A stretch of 22,509 bases of DNA from a virus. Where the stretch lies: the IMG/VR virus record IMGVR_UViG_3300045994_000173, positions 1 through 22,509 of that record, one strand, 5' to 3'. The stretch's first letter is position 1; every line of letters begins with the position of its first letter. The translations under genes were made by a program, and so were the position numbers. Positions 14,261 to 20,777 of the stretch are shown here, piece by piece. The notes under the pieces were generated by a model. It did no database searches. It saw nothing but the letters and a program-made list of their open reading frames with translations, and had not been told where the DNA came from.

Positions 14261-14401
14261 ATGAAAAATGGATTTACTCTTATTGAGCTTATTATTGTGA
14301 TTTCTATTATAGGTATTCTTGCGTCTATTGTAATACCGGCATATAGTAATTTGATTGGAAATGGTAATGATTTACCTCGTTATGAAAGGAATTGTCAATG
14401 A
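14261..14401 (+). CDS. 46-residue type IV prepilin-like peptide
   Basis: The peptide begins MKNGFTLIELIIVISIIG, a complete class III (prepilin) signal: a short basic leader, the peptidase site after Gly4, Phe at mature +1 and Glu at mature +5. A hydrophobic helix continues to about residue 30 and ends IPAYSN, as in real pilins. The globular head is missing: only 16 mostly polar residues follow before the stop. AGGAGG about five bases upstream of the ATG and an ATGA overlap with the next gene argue that it is expressed. If processed by host PilD/GspO it would yield a 42-residue headless pilin helix in the inner membrane. It could enter or poison pilus or type II secretion assembly; that is inference. 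Confidence 0.75.
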   Translation: MKNGFTLIELIIVISIIGILASIVIPAYSNLIGNGNDLPRYERNCQ

Positions 14402-14739
14402 AAGATTATTTTACAGCAATGTGGTATTGTGTGGCTGCTATTTTGTTTATCGCAGTATTAGGGTTTGTATCAAATTCTTTAGGTTTGGTTAGTTTTGCGT
14501 TCTTTTCTCCTAAAGTTGAACAAGTTCGATATAACACTTTTAAGCAGTCTCAATCATATAACGATGGTATGATTCGTGACCTTGAACAATTGAAATTGCA
14601 ATATATTACAGCGTTGCCTGAACAAAAAGTTGCATTGCGTGGTATCATTATTCATAGATTTAGTGTTTATGATACTAATGCTCTACCTCAAGACTTGCAA
14701 ACATTTTATTATTCAATTACACAAGGAGTACAACCATGA
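14398..14739 (+). CDS. Membrane-anchored hypothetical protein
   Basis: This 113-residue protein has one N-terminal membrane segment (about residues 8-28, AMWYCVAAILFIAVLGFVS). A soluble, probably periplasmic, part follows with a helical QLKLQYITALPEQKVALRG region. AAGGA and the ATGA overlap with the prepilin-like gene fix ATG 14398. It ends in another ATGA overlap with the lipoprotein gene, so the three genes form a tightly coupled envelope set. I do not recognise the family. Confidence 0.75.
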   Translation: MKDYFTAMWYCVAAILFIAVLGFVSNSLGLVSFAFFSPKVEQVRYNTFKQSQSYNDGMIRDLEQLKLQYITALPEQKVALRGIIIHRFSVYDTNALPQDLQTFYYSITQGVQP

Positions 14740-15230
14740 AATTTACTATTATCGCTTTAACACTGGTTTCAATTCTTTTGTCCGGTTGTCATTCTAGTCC
14801 GCTGACTTCTGACCAAGTACAGCGTCAGCAACAAGAAGCTATTGCAGCTCAAGGTAATGCGGTTGTGGGTATGCCTGCGATTGTAAATTATCAAGAAAAG
14901 CGTATTTTGAAGGATATTTATGAAATGCGTGATAATGCAATTGTTACCATTACATACACTCAAGATATGAACGGAAATTTGCATAAGTTATGTGATAGTA
15001 TCGGGTATGGTATCCCAACTGCAACCCAATATACAAATCCAATGAAAATTGTAAATGCATGTGCTGGTGCAAATTGTCCACAAGTTTTACCTCAAGCAGA
15101 TCCAAATGGATTGTTCTCCCCATCATCCGCTGAAGGTACATGGGTAATTTGTAAAGACCCAAATGGTACTAAGACTTCACCTGTGTACTCTGAACCTCGT
15201 ATTATTGTAAGTTCATTCGCTTTAAAGTAA
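14736..15230 (+). CDS. Putative outer- or inner-membrane lipoprotein
   Basis: This 164-residue protein carries a lipoprotein signal: basic MK, hydrophobic FTIIALTLVSI and the lipobox LLSGC with Cys18 as the lipidation site. The residues after Cys are HSSP, with no Asp at +2, which in enterobacteria favours outer-membrane sorting. The mature part has a Gln-rich helix (QVQRQQQEAIAAQG), a domain with several Cys (LCDSIGYG, NACAGANCPQV, WVICKDPNG) that may form disulfides, and a C-terminal strand. AAGGAG at 14723-14728 serves ATG 14736. No known phage lipoprotein (Cor, Rz1) is recognisable; the size is too large for Rz1. Confidence 0.82.
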   Translation: MKFTIIALTLVSILLSGCHSSPLTSDQVQRQQQEAIAAQGNAVVGMPAIVNYQEKRILKDIYEMRDNAIVTITYTQDMNGNLHKLCDSIGYGIPTATQYTNPMKIVNACAGANCPQVLPQADPNGLFSPSSAEGTWVICKDPNGTKTSPVYSEPRIIVSSFALK

Positions 15231-15239
15231 GGAGATAGC

Positions 15240-15806
15240 ATGAAGAATTTTATTATATTTATTTTGATGTTGTGTATGCTCGGTGTTACTGCAACAGCTG
15301 ATGCTAAGTTTGGAAGTTCATCTTCTAGTCCGTCAAGTTCTATGAGTCGATCTTCTAGTACACCTTCGGTATCTCGTCCATCTAGTTTTGGTGGAGGTGG
15401 TAATATTGGTATGCAGCGACAAACCGCTAGAGCTAATAATGCACCTGCATATTCATCTAACACATATCAACCTCGTACTGTATATCAGTCTAATACCGTT
15501 GTACATCAACCTGGTGTGAGTACAACCGGGGGATATGGTATGGGTTCACTTGCAATGGCGGCAATGGGTGGTTATATGTTGAATGGTATTATGCATGACC
15601 GTTCTGGTGCGGTATATAATGGACCCGGATATTCAAATGGTGCGCCAATTCAAGGTGGGCAATATGATTCTGCGCCGGTTCAAATGCAACCGCAATATGT
15701 ACAGACAAATTCTGGGTCAAGTTTCTTGTGGTTCTTTATTGGATTGCCATTTATATTGATTATTATCGCGGCTGTAGTGGTTTTCGTTCGCCGTGTATTT
15801 TTCTAG
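15240..15806 (+). CDS. Tim44-like membrane protein, N-terminal half (signal, low-complexity linker, membrane helix)
   Basis: The 188-residue protein has a cleavable-looking signal (hydrophobic to about residue 18, then ATADAKFG). A Ser-rich stretch (24-50) leads to a GGGGNIGMQRQ motif (51-61), then a Gln/Pro/Gly-rich linker. It ends in a strong membrane helix (about 163-183, FLWFFIGLPFILIIIAAVVV) and a short basic tail. This order, including the GGGG-x-x-G-x-Q motif, is what I recall for the N-terminal part of bacterial Tim44-domain membrane proteins. Those normally continue in the same chain into a Tim44 domain; here that domain appears to be the next gene. ATG 15240 has GGAG just upstream. 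Confidence 0.75.
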   Translation: MKNFIIFILMLCMLGVTATADAKFGSSSSSPSSSMSRSSSTPSVSRPSSFGGGGNIGMQRQTARANNAPAYSSNTYQPRTVYQSNTVVHQPGVSTTGGYGMGSLAMAAMGGYMLNGIMHDRSGAVYNGPGYSNGAPIQGGQYDSAPVQMQPQYVQTNSGSSFLWFFIGLPFILIIIAAVVVFVRRVFF

Positions 15807-15814
15807 GAGGTTGT

Positions 15815-16171
15815 ATGCTTAATATGTTTTCATCTGCAAGTGAAATTTTGGAACGCAATAAAGAATCCATTTTCACTGAGTTTCAAAATCACAATCATAA
15901 AGGTGGTTTGCCTTATATCAAAAAGAATTGTGTAGACTATTTCTATGATATTATCAAAGATATTGTACCGGATGGTATCCAAACGGTAAAAGTACTTTCT
16001 CTTGAAGCCAGTGTAATTGATATTACATCTGAAGGAATTGGTAAGGTTGCTAGTGTACATTATATCGCTAGATTATCAGTAAACGATGAAATTGAATTTG
16101 TTGATGAAATCTGGAATTTCGTTTATAATGGTTGGAATTGGAAATTGGCTGGTATGGAACAACCGGCTTGA
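15815..16171 (+). CDS. Putative Tim44-like domain as a separate protein
   Basis: This 118-residue soluble protein has the shape of a bacterial Tim44-like domain. Helices fill the first half (ASEILERNKESIFTEFQNH). Beta strands follow (VKVLSLEASVIDI, ASVHYIARLSV), and the end EIWNFVYNGWNWKLAGMEQ fits the W-x-F-V...W-x-L-x-G-I/M-x-Q ending of that fold. AGGAGG at 15805-15810 overlaps the previous stop and fixes ATG 15815; an in-frame ATG at 15728 would run through the upstream gene. With the 15240 gene it looks like one host-type protein divided in two. Its stop codon is within the -35 box of promoter P4. The assignment rests on pattern memory, not a search. Confidence 0.68.
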   Translation: MLNMFSSASEILERNKESIFTEFQNHNHKGGLPYIKKNCVDYFYDIIKDIVPDGIQTVKVLSLEASVIDITSEGIGKVASVHYIARLSVNDEIEFVDEIWNFVYNGWNWKLAGMEQPA

Positions 16172-16195
16172 CATTTAATATGAATGATGTATAAT
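16168..16195 (+). promoter_or_regulatory. Sigma70-type promoter P4 upstream of the YqeY/kinase unit
   Basis: TTGACA at 16168-16173, a 16-base spacer and TATAAT at 16190-16195. The upstream TGA stop (16169-16171) is in the -35 hexamer. The -35 side matches P1 and P3 (TTGACATTTAAT). The -10 side matches P2 over TATAATGAAT, then T or C, then ATGTTC. Confidence 0.85.
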
Positions 16196-16235
16196 GAATT
16201 ATGTTCATAATTTGATTAAAGGTGTTCATTAAAAA

Positions 16236-16589
16236 ATGTCAGTCACTATTAAGTTTTATACTGTAACAGAGCGAGTACCTAAACACGGAGAGGATATTAT
16301 TTATCTTAGACCTACTACATCGTTTGATTCTGAAGGGTTCGACCCTAATGAATGTTCGGTTGAATATGTTTGGATTGGTTTTGATCCTGAATATGGTGAA
16401 CCTACTGGTAATGATATTTGTTATGGTGTGGCTGTAGACGGTGTTAAAAATGTTGGTGATTGTATCATCTCCGATGAAGGAGATGTGTATCAATTAAAAT
16501 TACAATTTGATGGATATAGCCCGTCAAATGATTGGTTATGGTCTCCAATAGAGGAATATTGGGCTTCATTTGAGAATAAAGGAGAATAA
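16236..16589 (+). CDS. Hypothetical acidic protein
   Basis: This 117-residue protein is unrecognised. AAAGGTG lies about 11 bases before ATG 16236. It is acidic and aromatic, with VEYVWIGFDPEYGEP and SNDWLWSPIEEYW segments, beta-rich in appearance, with no membrane helix. It resembles small Trp-rich phage proteins often found upstream of metabolic genes. The YqeY gene begins one base after its stop, so they are in one unit. Confidence 0.75.
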   Translation: MSVTIKFYTVTERVPKHGEDIIYLRPTTSFDSEGFDPNECSVEYVWIGFDPEYGEPTGNDICYGVAVDGVKNVGDCIISDEGDVYQLKLQFDGYSPSNDWLWSPIEEYWASFENKGE

Positions 16590-16590
16590 A

Positions 16591-17043
16591 ATGTCATTAA
16601 TTGCTAAAATTAAAGCTACACAATTACAAGCACGAAAGAATAAAGATCAGGTTAAAGCTACATTGCTTACCACTTTAATTGGTGAAGCTGAAATGATTGG
16701 AAAGTCTGCGGGTAATCGTGAATCAACGGATGATGAAGTATTGAGTGTTATTCGTAAGTTTGAAAAGAATATGAAAGAAAACATTCGTATCTATTCTACG
16801 GCGGAAACATTAATGAAAAAATTGCTTGAAGTAGAAGCTGAACTTGAAATCTTAAAAGAATTTATTCCACAGAAACTTACTGACCTTCAAGTAGAAAAGG
16901 ACGTTTCAACGCTACTTGTAGCACTTGGATTACCAAAAGTTCAAAAGTCTATGGGTGTTATTGTTGCTGAATTGAAATTGCGGTACCTTTCTCAATTTGA
17001 TGGTAAACAAGTATCTGACATTTTTAAACGAGTTATTCAATGA
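16591..17043 (+). CDS. YqeY/GatB C-terminal-domain family protein
   Basis: The 150-residue sequence follows the bacterial YqeY pattern closely: MSLIAKIKATQLQARKNKDQ, then KATLLTTLIGEAE, DEVLSVIRKFEKNMKENI, a helical EAELEILKEFIPQKL and a C-terminal DGKQVSDIFKRVI. YqeY is the stand-alone form of the tRNA-contacting tail domain of GatB, the tRNA-dependent amidotransferase; its own function is poorly defined. AAAGGAGA supports ATG 16591. It overlaps the polynucleotide kinase gene by four bases (ATGA), so a role in recognising tRNA for repair is plausible but unproven. Confidence 0.88.
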   Translation: MSLIAKIKATQLQARKNKDQVKATLLTTLIGEAEMIGKSAGNRESTDDEVLSVIRKFEKNMKENIRIYSTAETLMKKLLEVEAELEILKEFIPQKLTDLQVEKDVSTLLVALGLPKVQKSMGVIVAELKLRYLSQFDGKQVSDIFKRVIQ

Positions 17044-17921
17044 AGGCTATTCTCACTGTAGGAGTTTCCGCTTCTGGTAAATCTACATTCGCTAAACACT
17101 GGGTAGAAGAATCCCCAATGAATCGAGTTGAATTAAACCGTGATACTATTCGTCAACAATTAGTAGAAGCTGATGGTAAAGAATGGTGTTGGGATAATTG
17201 GAAGTGGAAACGCGAAAAAGAAGTAACCGCTATCATTGAACCTCAATTAGGATTTTGTGCTAAAATTGGATTTGATATTATTATTTCTGATACAAACCTT
17301 GATGTTGAGCGTAATAAGACTTTAAAAGCAAAGCTTGTTTCATTGGGATATGAAGTTGAATTTAAAGTTTTTGGCATTACATTTGAAGAAGCTATTAAGC
17401 GAGACAATAAACGAGCTAATGGTGTTGGATATTCTGTACTTGCCACGCAATATGAGAAATATTTGAAGTTAATTGGTCGTAAAAAATATGTTCCTGATAC
17501 TAATAAGCCTAAAGCGATTCTAGTGGACATAGATGGTACTGCTGCACATTCTAATGGTGCTAGAGGGATGTTTGAGTGGCATAATGTTAAAATTGATACT
17601 CCAGATGAATATGTTAAAATGATTGTAAATTCTTTACCTGAAGATGTGCATATTATTTTTGTATCTGGTCGTGATGAAGTTTGTCGAGAGTTGACTCAGA
17701 AATGGCTGGAAACTCATTCATTTAGGAATGATGGACTTTTCATGCGAGAAGCTAATAATATGGAAAAGGACACTGTAATCAAAGAGCGTATATTTTGGAA
17801 ATATATTGCTTCAAATTATAATGTACTTTTTTGTATAGATGATAGACCTTGCGTGGTAAGATTATATCAAGAACTTGGTCTAAAAACATTTATTGTTGGG
17901 AATCCTTGGATAGAGTTCTGA
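17040..17921 (+). CDS. pseT: Polynucleotide 5'-kinase/3'-phosphatase, T4 Pnkp type
   Basis: The 293-residue bifunctional RNA/DNA end-healing enzyme (T4 Pnkp is 301) rephosphorylates 5'-OH and removes 3' phosphates so that RNA ligase can seal. The N-terminal kinase has P-loop GVSASGKS (8-15), Asp35 in NRDTIRQ (the general base in T4) and ISDTNLD (82-88). The C-terminal HAD phosphatase has DIDGT (163-167, nucleophile Asp163), VSGRDE (208-213) and CIDDR (265-269, metal ligands). Together with the ligase at 12456-13616 it completes a T4-style tRNA repair pathway against anticodon nucleases. It starts in an ATGA overlap with YqeY. Its TGA stop lies in the weak -35 region of the next promoter. Confidence 0.95.
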   Translation: MKAILTVGVSASGKSTFAKHWVEESPMNRVELNRDTIRQQLVEADGKEWCWDNWKWKREKEVTAIIEPQLGFCAKIGFDIIISDTNLDVERNKTLKAKLVSLGYEVEFKVFGITFEEAIKRDNKRANGVGYSVLATQYEKYLKLIGRKKYVPDTNKPKAILVDIDGTAAHSNGARGMFEWHNVKIDTPDEYVKMIVNSLPEDVHIIFVSGRDEVCRELTQKWLETHSFRNDGLFMREANNMEKDTVIKERIFWKYIASNYNVLFCIDDRPCVVRLYQELGLKTFIVGNPWIEF

Positions 17922-17934
17922 GTATTGTTATGTC

Positions 17935-17943
17935 TGTTATAAT
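17935..17943 (+). promoter_or_regulatory. Extended -10 promoter upstream of the 17988 gene
   Basis: TGTTATAAT at 17935-17943 is a perfect extended -10 element (TG, one base, TATAAT). The best -35 at 16-base spacing is TTCTGA (17916-17921), only a partial match and overlapping the kinase stop. It is about 45 bases before the next start codon, at a unit boundary like the other promoters. Confidence 0.6.
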
Positions 17944-17967
17944 ATATTTATTAATTATTATACTGTG

Positions 17968-17990
17968 AATTTTAAGGAGAATATATTATG
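17968..17990 (+). repeat. Translation-leader repeat, copy 1
   Basis: A 23-base segment that includes TTTTAAGGAGAATATATT and the ATG of the 17988 gene is repeated exactly at 18172-18194. It contains a strong AAGGAG ribosome site. A shorter version (TTTTAAGGAGAA) precedes the gene at 19550. Confidence 0.85.
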
Positions 17991-18179
17991 GCTAAAGTTG
18001 TTGGAGTTGATAATACCGTCGCAAAACGATGCACTTGTAAAAAATGTGCATCTATAATTGAATATTTACCGATTGATATTTTAACTGAAGTTAGTAAAGA
18101 CTATAGTGGTGGACGTGATGTATATTCATTTATCACTTGTCCTACCTGTTCAAATACCGTTTATGTGAGTAAATTTTAA
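17988..18179 (+). CDS. Small zinc-ribbon protein
   Basis: This 63-residue protein has two cysteine knuckles, CKKC near residues 17-20 and CPTC near 52-55, separated by a strand-rich insert. A further Cys precedes the first knuckle (CTCKKC). The AAGGAG in the repeated leader fixes ATG 17988. It looks like a four-Cys zinc ribbon and could contact nucleic acid or RNA polymerase. It is not obviously related to the zinc-ribbon protein at 11903 beyond the knuckles. Confidence 0.8.
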   Translation: MAKVVGVDNTVAKRCTCKKCASIIEYLPIDILTEVSKDYSGGRDVYSFITCPTCSNTVYVSKF

Positions 18180-18194
18180 GGAGAATATATTATG
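18172..18194 (+). repeat. Translation-leader repeat, copy 2
   Basis: This is an exact second copy of the 23-base leader at 17968-17990, spanning the end of one gene and the ATG of the next. Its first bases supply the TAA stop of the 17988 gene. Confidence 0.85.
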
Positions 18195-18419
18195 AGTAAG
18201 ACATTGTATGTATTGGTTTCAAATGGCGGTGATGGTTCATATTATCCTCGCTACACATTTAACGCTGAATGGATTAATGAACAAGAATCGCGAAATGACC
18301 TTGATTATGAATATGGGATTGGTGTAGATGGCGATGGTTTTCATTATGATACATTAACTGTACCAGATGAATGTACACTTGATTCTCTGGGCGTTTCTGA
18401 TTGTGCAGTAAATGACTAG
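18192..18419 (+). CDS. Small acidic hypothetical protein
   Basis: This 75-residue protein is very acidic, with LYVLVSNGGDGSYYPRYTFN at the N-terminus followed by a Glu/Asp/Tyr-rich region (NDLDYEYGIGVDGDGFHYD). The N-terminal pattern of a strand, then GGDGSYY, recurs in small phage proteins of unknown function. The AAGGAG in the repeated leader supports ATG 18192. The 3' end overlaps the AAA+ ATPase start by eight bases. Confidence 0.75.
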   Translation: MSKTLYVLVSNGGDGSYYPRYTFNAEWINEQESRNDLDYEYGIGVDGDGFHYDTLTVPDECTLDSLGVSDCAVND

Positions 18420-19524
18420 AGTAACTCTAACGAATATACGCGGACGAACCGGAAACCGATATAAGCGCGGTGATAAAACAGGGTTAAATCGAGTATGTTC
18501 TAAATTTAATTCCTATCAGGGAGAATATGTGATTAATACTAGTAACGAAATAATTCTTGGTGCAAATGATTATCGAGATTTGGTAATCTCCAAATTTGTA
18601 GAAGAACGTAGTAAAACTCGCATTCCAACTATAACCGAGACACTTGAAGTTTCTGGTAATATGCAATCGTCGCTTGCTTATATTAAAGATGTATATCCAG
18701 ACGAATATATGTTTAGTGCAGGGACTTCTCGTGTAGTCATTCAATTGAGTGATTGTTTGATTGAAATTGAATCCGGCGCTAGTACAATTGATTTCCGTTT
18801 TCATGGTACGTTTAAAGTAAACGAACTTCATAGAGTAAAGGCGCTTGAGAAATTTGACCAAATTTCAACTTATATTAGTTGGATTTATGATGAACATATG
18901 AACCGTGTTAATATTCCAATTGACAATTCAATGCTACCGGTTGATGAAATGTATAATTGCCTTGGTGATGAAACATTAGAAGAATATTACAACCGATTTA
19001 AAGAATCCTCCGCTGGTATTCTAATTCTTATAGGACCACCTGGTACTGGTAAAACTTCGTTTATCCGAGGTTATCTTGCATCAACTAACTCTAGCGCATA
19101 TGTTACATATGACCCTCGTATTATTTCGTCAGATGGGTTATTTGCTGAATTTATTGAGAGTAACTCAAATACATTAGTTATTGAAGATGCCGATTTGTTT
19201 CTTTCTGCTCGTAAAGATGGGAATGATATGATTCATCGTTTCTTGAATGTTGGTGATGGGTTGATTAAGATTCCTAATAAGAAACTTATATTCTCTACTA
19301 ATCTGCCTAGTGTAAGAGATATTGATGAAGCTTTAATTCGCCCGGGAAGGTGTCACGCAGTTTTACATTTTACTCCTCTCAACAATGAGGAAACTGATGC
19401 GCTAACAGAAAAATTCAATATCACTTACGATAAGTCAGAAAAGAGTGAACATACTATATCAGAAATTTTCTCTGGTATTAAGACTTCATCTCGTAAAGTT
19501 AAAAAGGGTTTTGGTTTCTGCTGA
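18412..19524 (+). CDS. AAA+ ATPase with uncharacterised N-terminal domain
   Basis: This 370-residue ATPase has the AAA module in its second half: Walker A GPPGTGKT (208-215), Walker B LVIEDAD (255-261), sensor 1 STNLPS (295-300) and ALIRPGRC (307-314), typical of the classical AAA clade (Bcs1/FtsH-like). The N-terminal 195 residues contain no domain I recognise; they should decide the substrate. It may remodel a protein complex, but no partner is evident. The start at 18412 overlaps the preceding gene and lacks a clear ribosome site, so a slightly later start is possible. C-terminal residues KTSSRKVKKGFGF are basic. Confidence 0.88.
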   Translation: MTRVTLTNIRGRTGNRYKRGDKTGLNRVCSKFNSYQGEYVINTSNEIILGANDYRDLVISKFVEERSKTRIPTITETLEVSGNMQSSLAYIKDVYPDEYMFSAGTSRVVIQLSDCLIEIESGASTIDFRFHGTFKVNELHRVKALEKFDQISTYISWIYDEHMNRVNIPIDNSMLPVDEMYNCLGDETLEEYYNRFKESSAGILILIGPPGTGKTSFIRGYLASTNSSAYVTYDPRIISSDGLFAEFIESNSNTLVIEDADLFLSARKDGNDMIHRFLNVGDGLIKIPNKKLIFSTNLPSVRDIDEALIRPGRCHAVLHFTPLNNEETDALTEKFNITYDKSEKSEHTISEIFSGIKTSSRKVKKGFGFC

Positions 19525-19549
19525 TAAATAATCTTTTAAGGAGAAACAT

Positions 19550-20182
19550 ATGGCGACAAAAATTGTACACTCCTCAGATTTGTTTTATGTAAATAGAGTT
19601 GGTTTTATCAAAAAATGTACAGTGTTTAAATGGTTACTTAGTATTATTTTGATATTATCAACTTTTACATATTATCATTTCATTGATTTGGATAAAAGTA
19701 AATTTGACTCAATGATTGTTACTTCTGAGAATATAGTAAAAGAAGATATTAAACAAGAAACTTTATTAGATAGAGTAGAAGATTATATTCATTCTAAAAA
19801 TCCAAACTTAGACGATGATACTAAATCCGCATTGGCTAAAACTATAGTTGATGAAAGCATTTCAAAGAAAATATCATTAGAATTAATTCTTGGTTTAGTT
19901 TACGTTGAAAGTAAATTTGACCAATATGCGGTTTCGAGTTCTGGTGCATTAGGATTTTTTCAAGTAAAACCGGGTGTCCATCGTGATAAAATTGCAATGC
20001 AAGATAATAGAGATTTATATGACCCTGTTACAAACACAAAAATTGGCTTAAAAGTTCTTGGTGATTGTATGCGAATTCATTCCGGTATTAGGAAATCGCT
20101 TTCTTGTTATAATGGTAGTGGTAATGATGAATCTGAATCCTATGCTAATAAAGTTATTAAAAGTGCCCCAAAGCATGTTTGA
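19550..20182 (+). CDS. Membrane-anchored lytic transglycosylase (SLT domain)
   Basis: This 210-residue protein has a cytoplasmic basic N-terminus, an uncleaved signal-anchor helix (about 26-45, KWLLSIILILSTFTYYHFI), a linker and a periplasmic SLT domain (about 95-210). The catalytic Glu120 lies in VYVESKFD, followed by SSGALGFFQVKPG (the family's GLMQ-type turn, here GFFQ) and the CYNGSG motif. It cleaves peptidoglycan glycan strands, forming 1,6-anhydro ends. The anchor suggests local wall opening or a signal-arrest endolysin; no holin is identified nearby. AAGGAG in a shortened form of the repeated leader precedes ATG 19550. The TGA stop is inside promoter P5. Confidence 0.88.
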   Translation: MATKIVHSSDLFYVNRVGFIKKCTVFKWLLSIILILSTFTYYHFIDLDKSKFDSMIVTSENIVKEDIKQETLLDRVEDYIHSKNPNLDDDTKSALAKTIVDESISKKISLELILGLVYVESKFDQYAVSSSGALGFFQVKPGVHRDKIAMQDNRDLYDPVTNTKIGLKVLGDCMRIHSGIRKSLSCYNGSGNDESESYANKVIKSAPKHV

Positions 20183-20207
20183 CAATATATCGTAATTGAT
20201 GTATAAT
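20179..20207 (+). promoter_or_regulatory. Sigma70-type promoter P5 upstream of the QueD unit
   Basis: TTGACA at 20179-20184, a 17-base spacer and TATAAT at 20202-20207. The transglycosylase stop codon (20180-20182) lies within the -35 box. TTGACAATATAT matches promoter P2, and a run of nearly pure A/T follows the -10. Confidence 0.85.
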
Positions 20208-20239
20208 ATATTATATAATATAATTTAAAAGGATATTCA

Positions 20240-20770
20240 ATGAAATGGATTATTGATAAAGAATTTACATTTGAAGCAGGTCATCGAGTGTGGGCACAAA
20301 AACTTGAACATGAAAATTTGAGTTTAACTACAGATTGTGCGTGTAAACATTTACATGGACATTCTTATACTGTTAAGGTTCATGTTGGAAGTGATAATTT
20401 AAACGAATCTGGTATGGTTACTGATTTTAAGAATCTAAACTTCTTTAAGAAGTTCTTGGATGATGTTCTTGACCATAAATTCATCATTGACGTTAATGAC
20501 CCACTGTTCGGTTATATTACGGGTGTTGCATTAGATTCTTATGGTAAGATTGATAATTTTACGAATCTTGGCACACTATTAAGTAAGTCTAACCCTTCGT
20601 GGTCTAATGATCTTATTGATTCTTTTGTATTGGTTAATTTCATCCCAACTTCTGAAAATATTTGTAAACATTTAAAATTTTATGCATCTTCTCAATTAGT
20701 AGGGGTTGCTACGGTAACTTCCGTTGAGCTTTGGGAAACTAAAAAATCTCATTGTGTATATTATGGGTGA
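20240..20770 (+). CDS. queD: QueD / 6-pyruvoyl-tetrahydropterin synthase family enzyme
   Basis: This 176-residue zinc enzyme would convert 7,8-dihydroneopterin triphosphate to 6-carboxy-tetrahydropterin (QueD) or 6-pyruvoyl-tetrahydropterin. Zinc ligands are His15 in FEAGHR plus His39 and His41 in the HLHGHSY segment. Cys35 is the catalytic Cys at the usual spacing. MVTDFKNL (59-66), LDHKF (77-81) and the C-terminal SVELWET glutamate are conserved. It is longer than bacterial QueD (about 120) owing to an insert around residues 88-130, as in several phage forms. In phages it can feed 7-deazaguanine synthesis for DNA, but QueC, QueE and DpdA partners are not in this window. Confidence 0.9.
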   Translation: MKWIIDKEFTFEAGHRVWAQKLEHENLSLTTDCACKHLHGHSYTVKVHVGSDNLNESGMVTDFKNLNFFKKFLDDVLDHKFIIDVNDPLFGYITGVALDSYGKIDNFTNLGTLLSKSNPSWSNDLIDSFVLVNFIPTSENICKHLKFYASSQLVGVATVTSVELWETKKSHCVYYG

Positions 20771-20777
20771 TTTTTTA

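Noticed and set aside
17938-17962. Inverted repeat TATAATA...TATTATA after the kinase gene as a terminator
   Set aside because: The stem is only A/T, has no U tract and contains the -10 element, so a promoter is the better explanation.
18921-18958. TTGACA and TATAAT inside the AAA+ ATPase gene
   Set aside because: The two hexamers are about 26 bases apart, too far for a sigma70 promoter.
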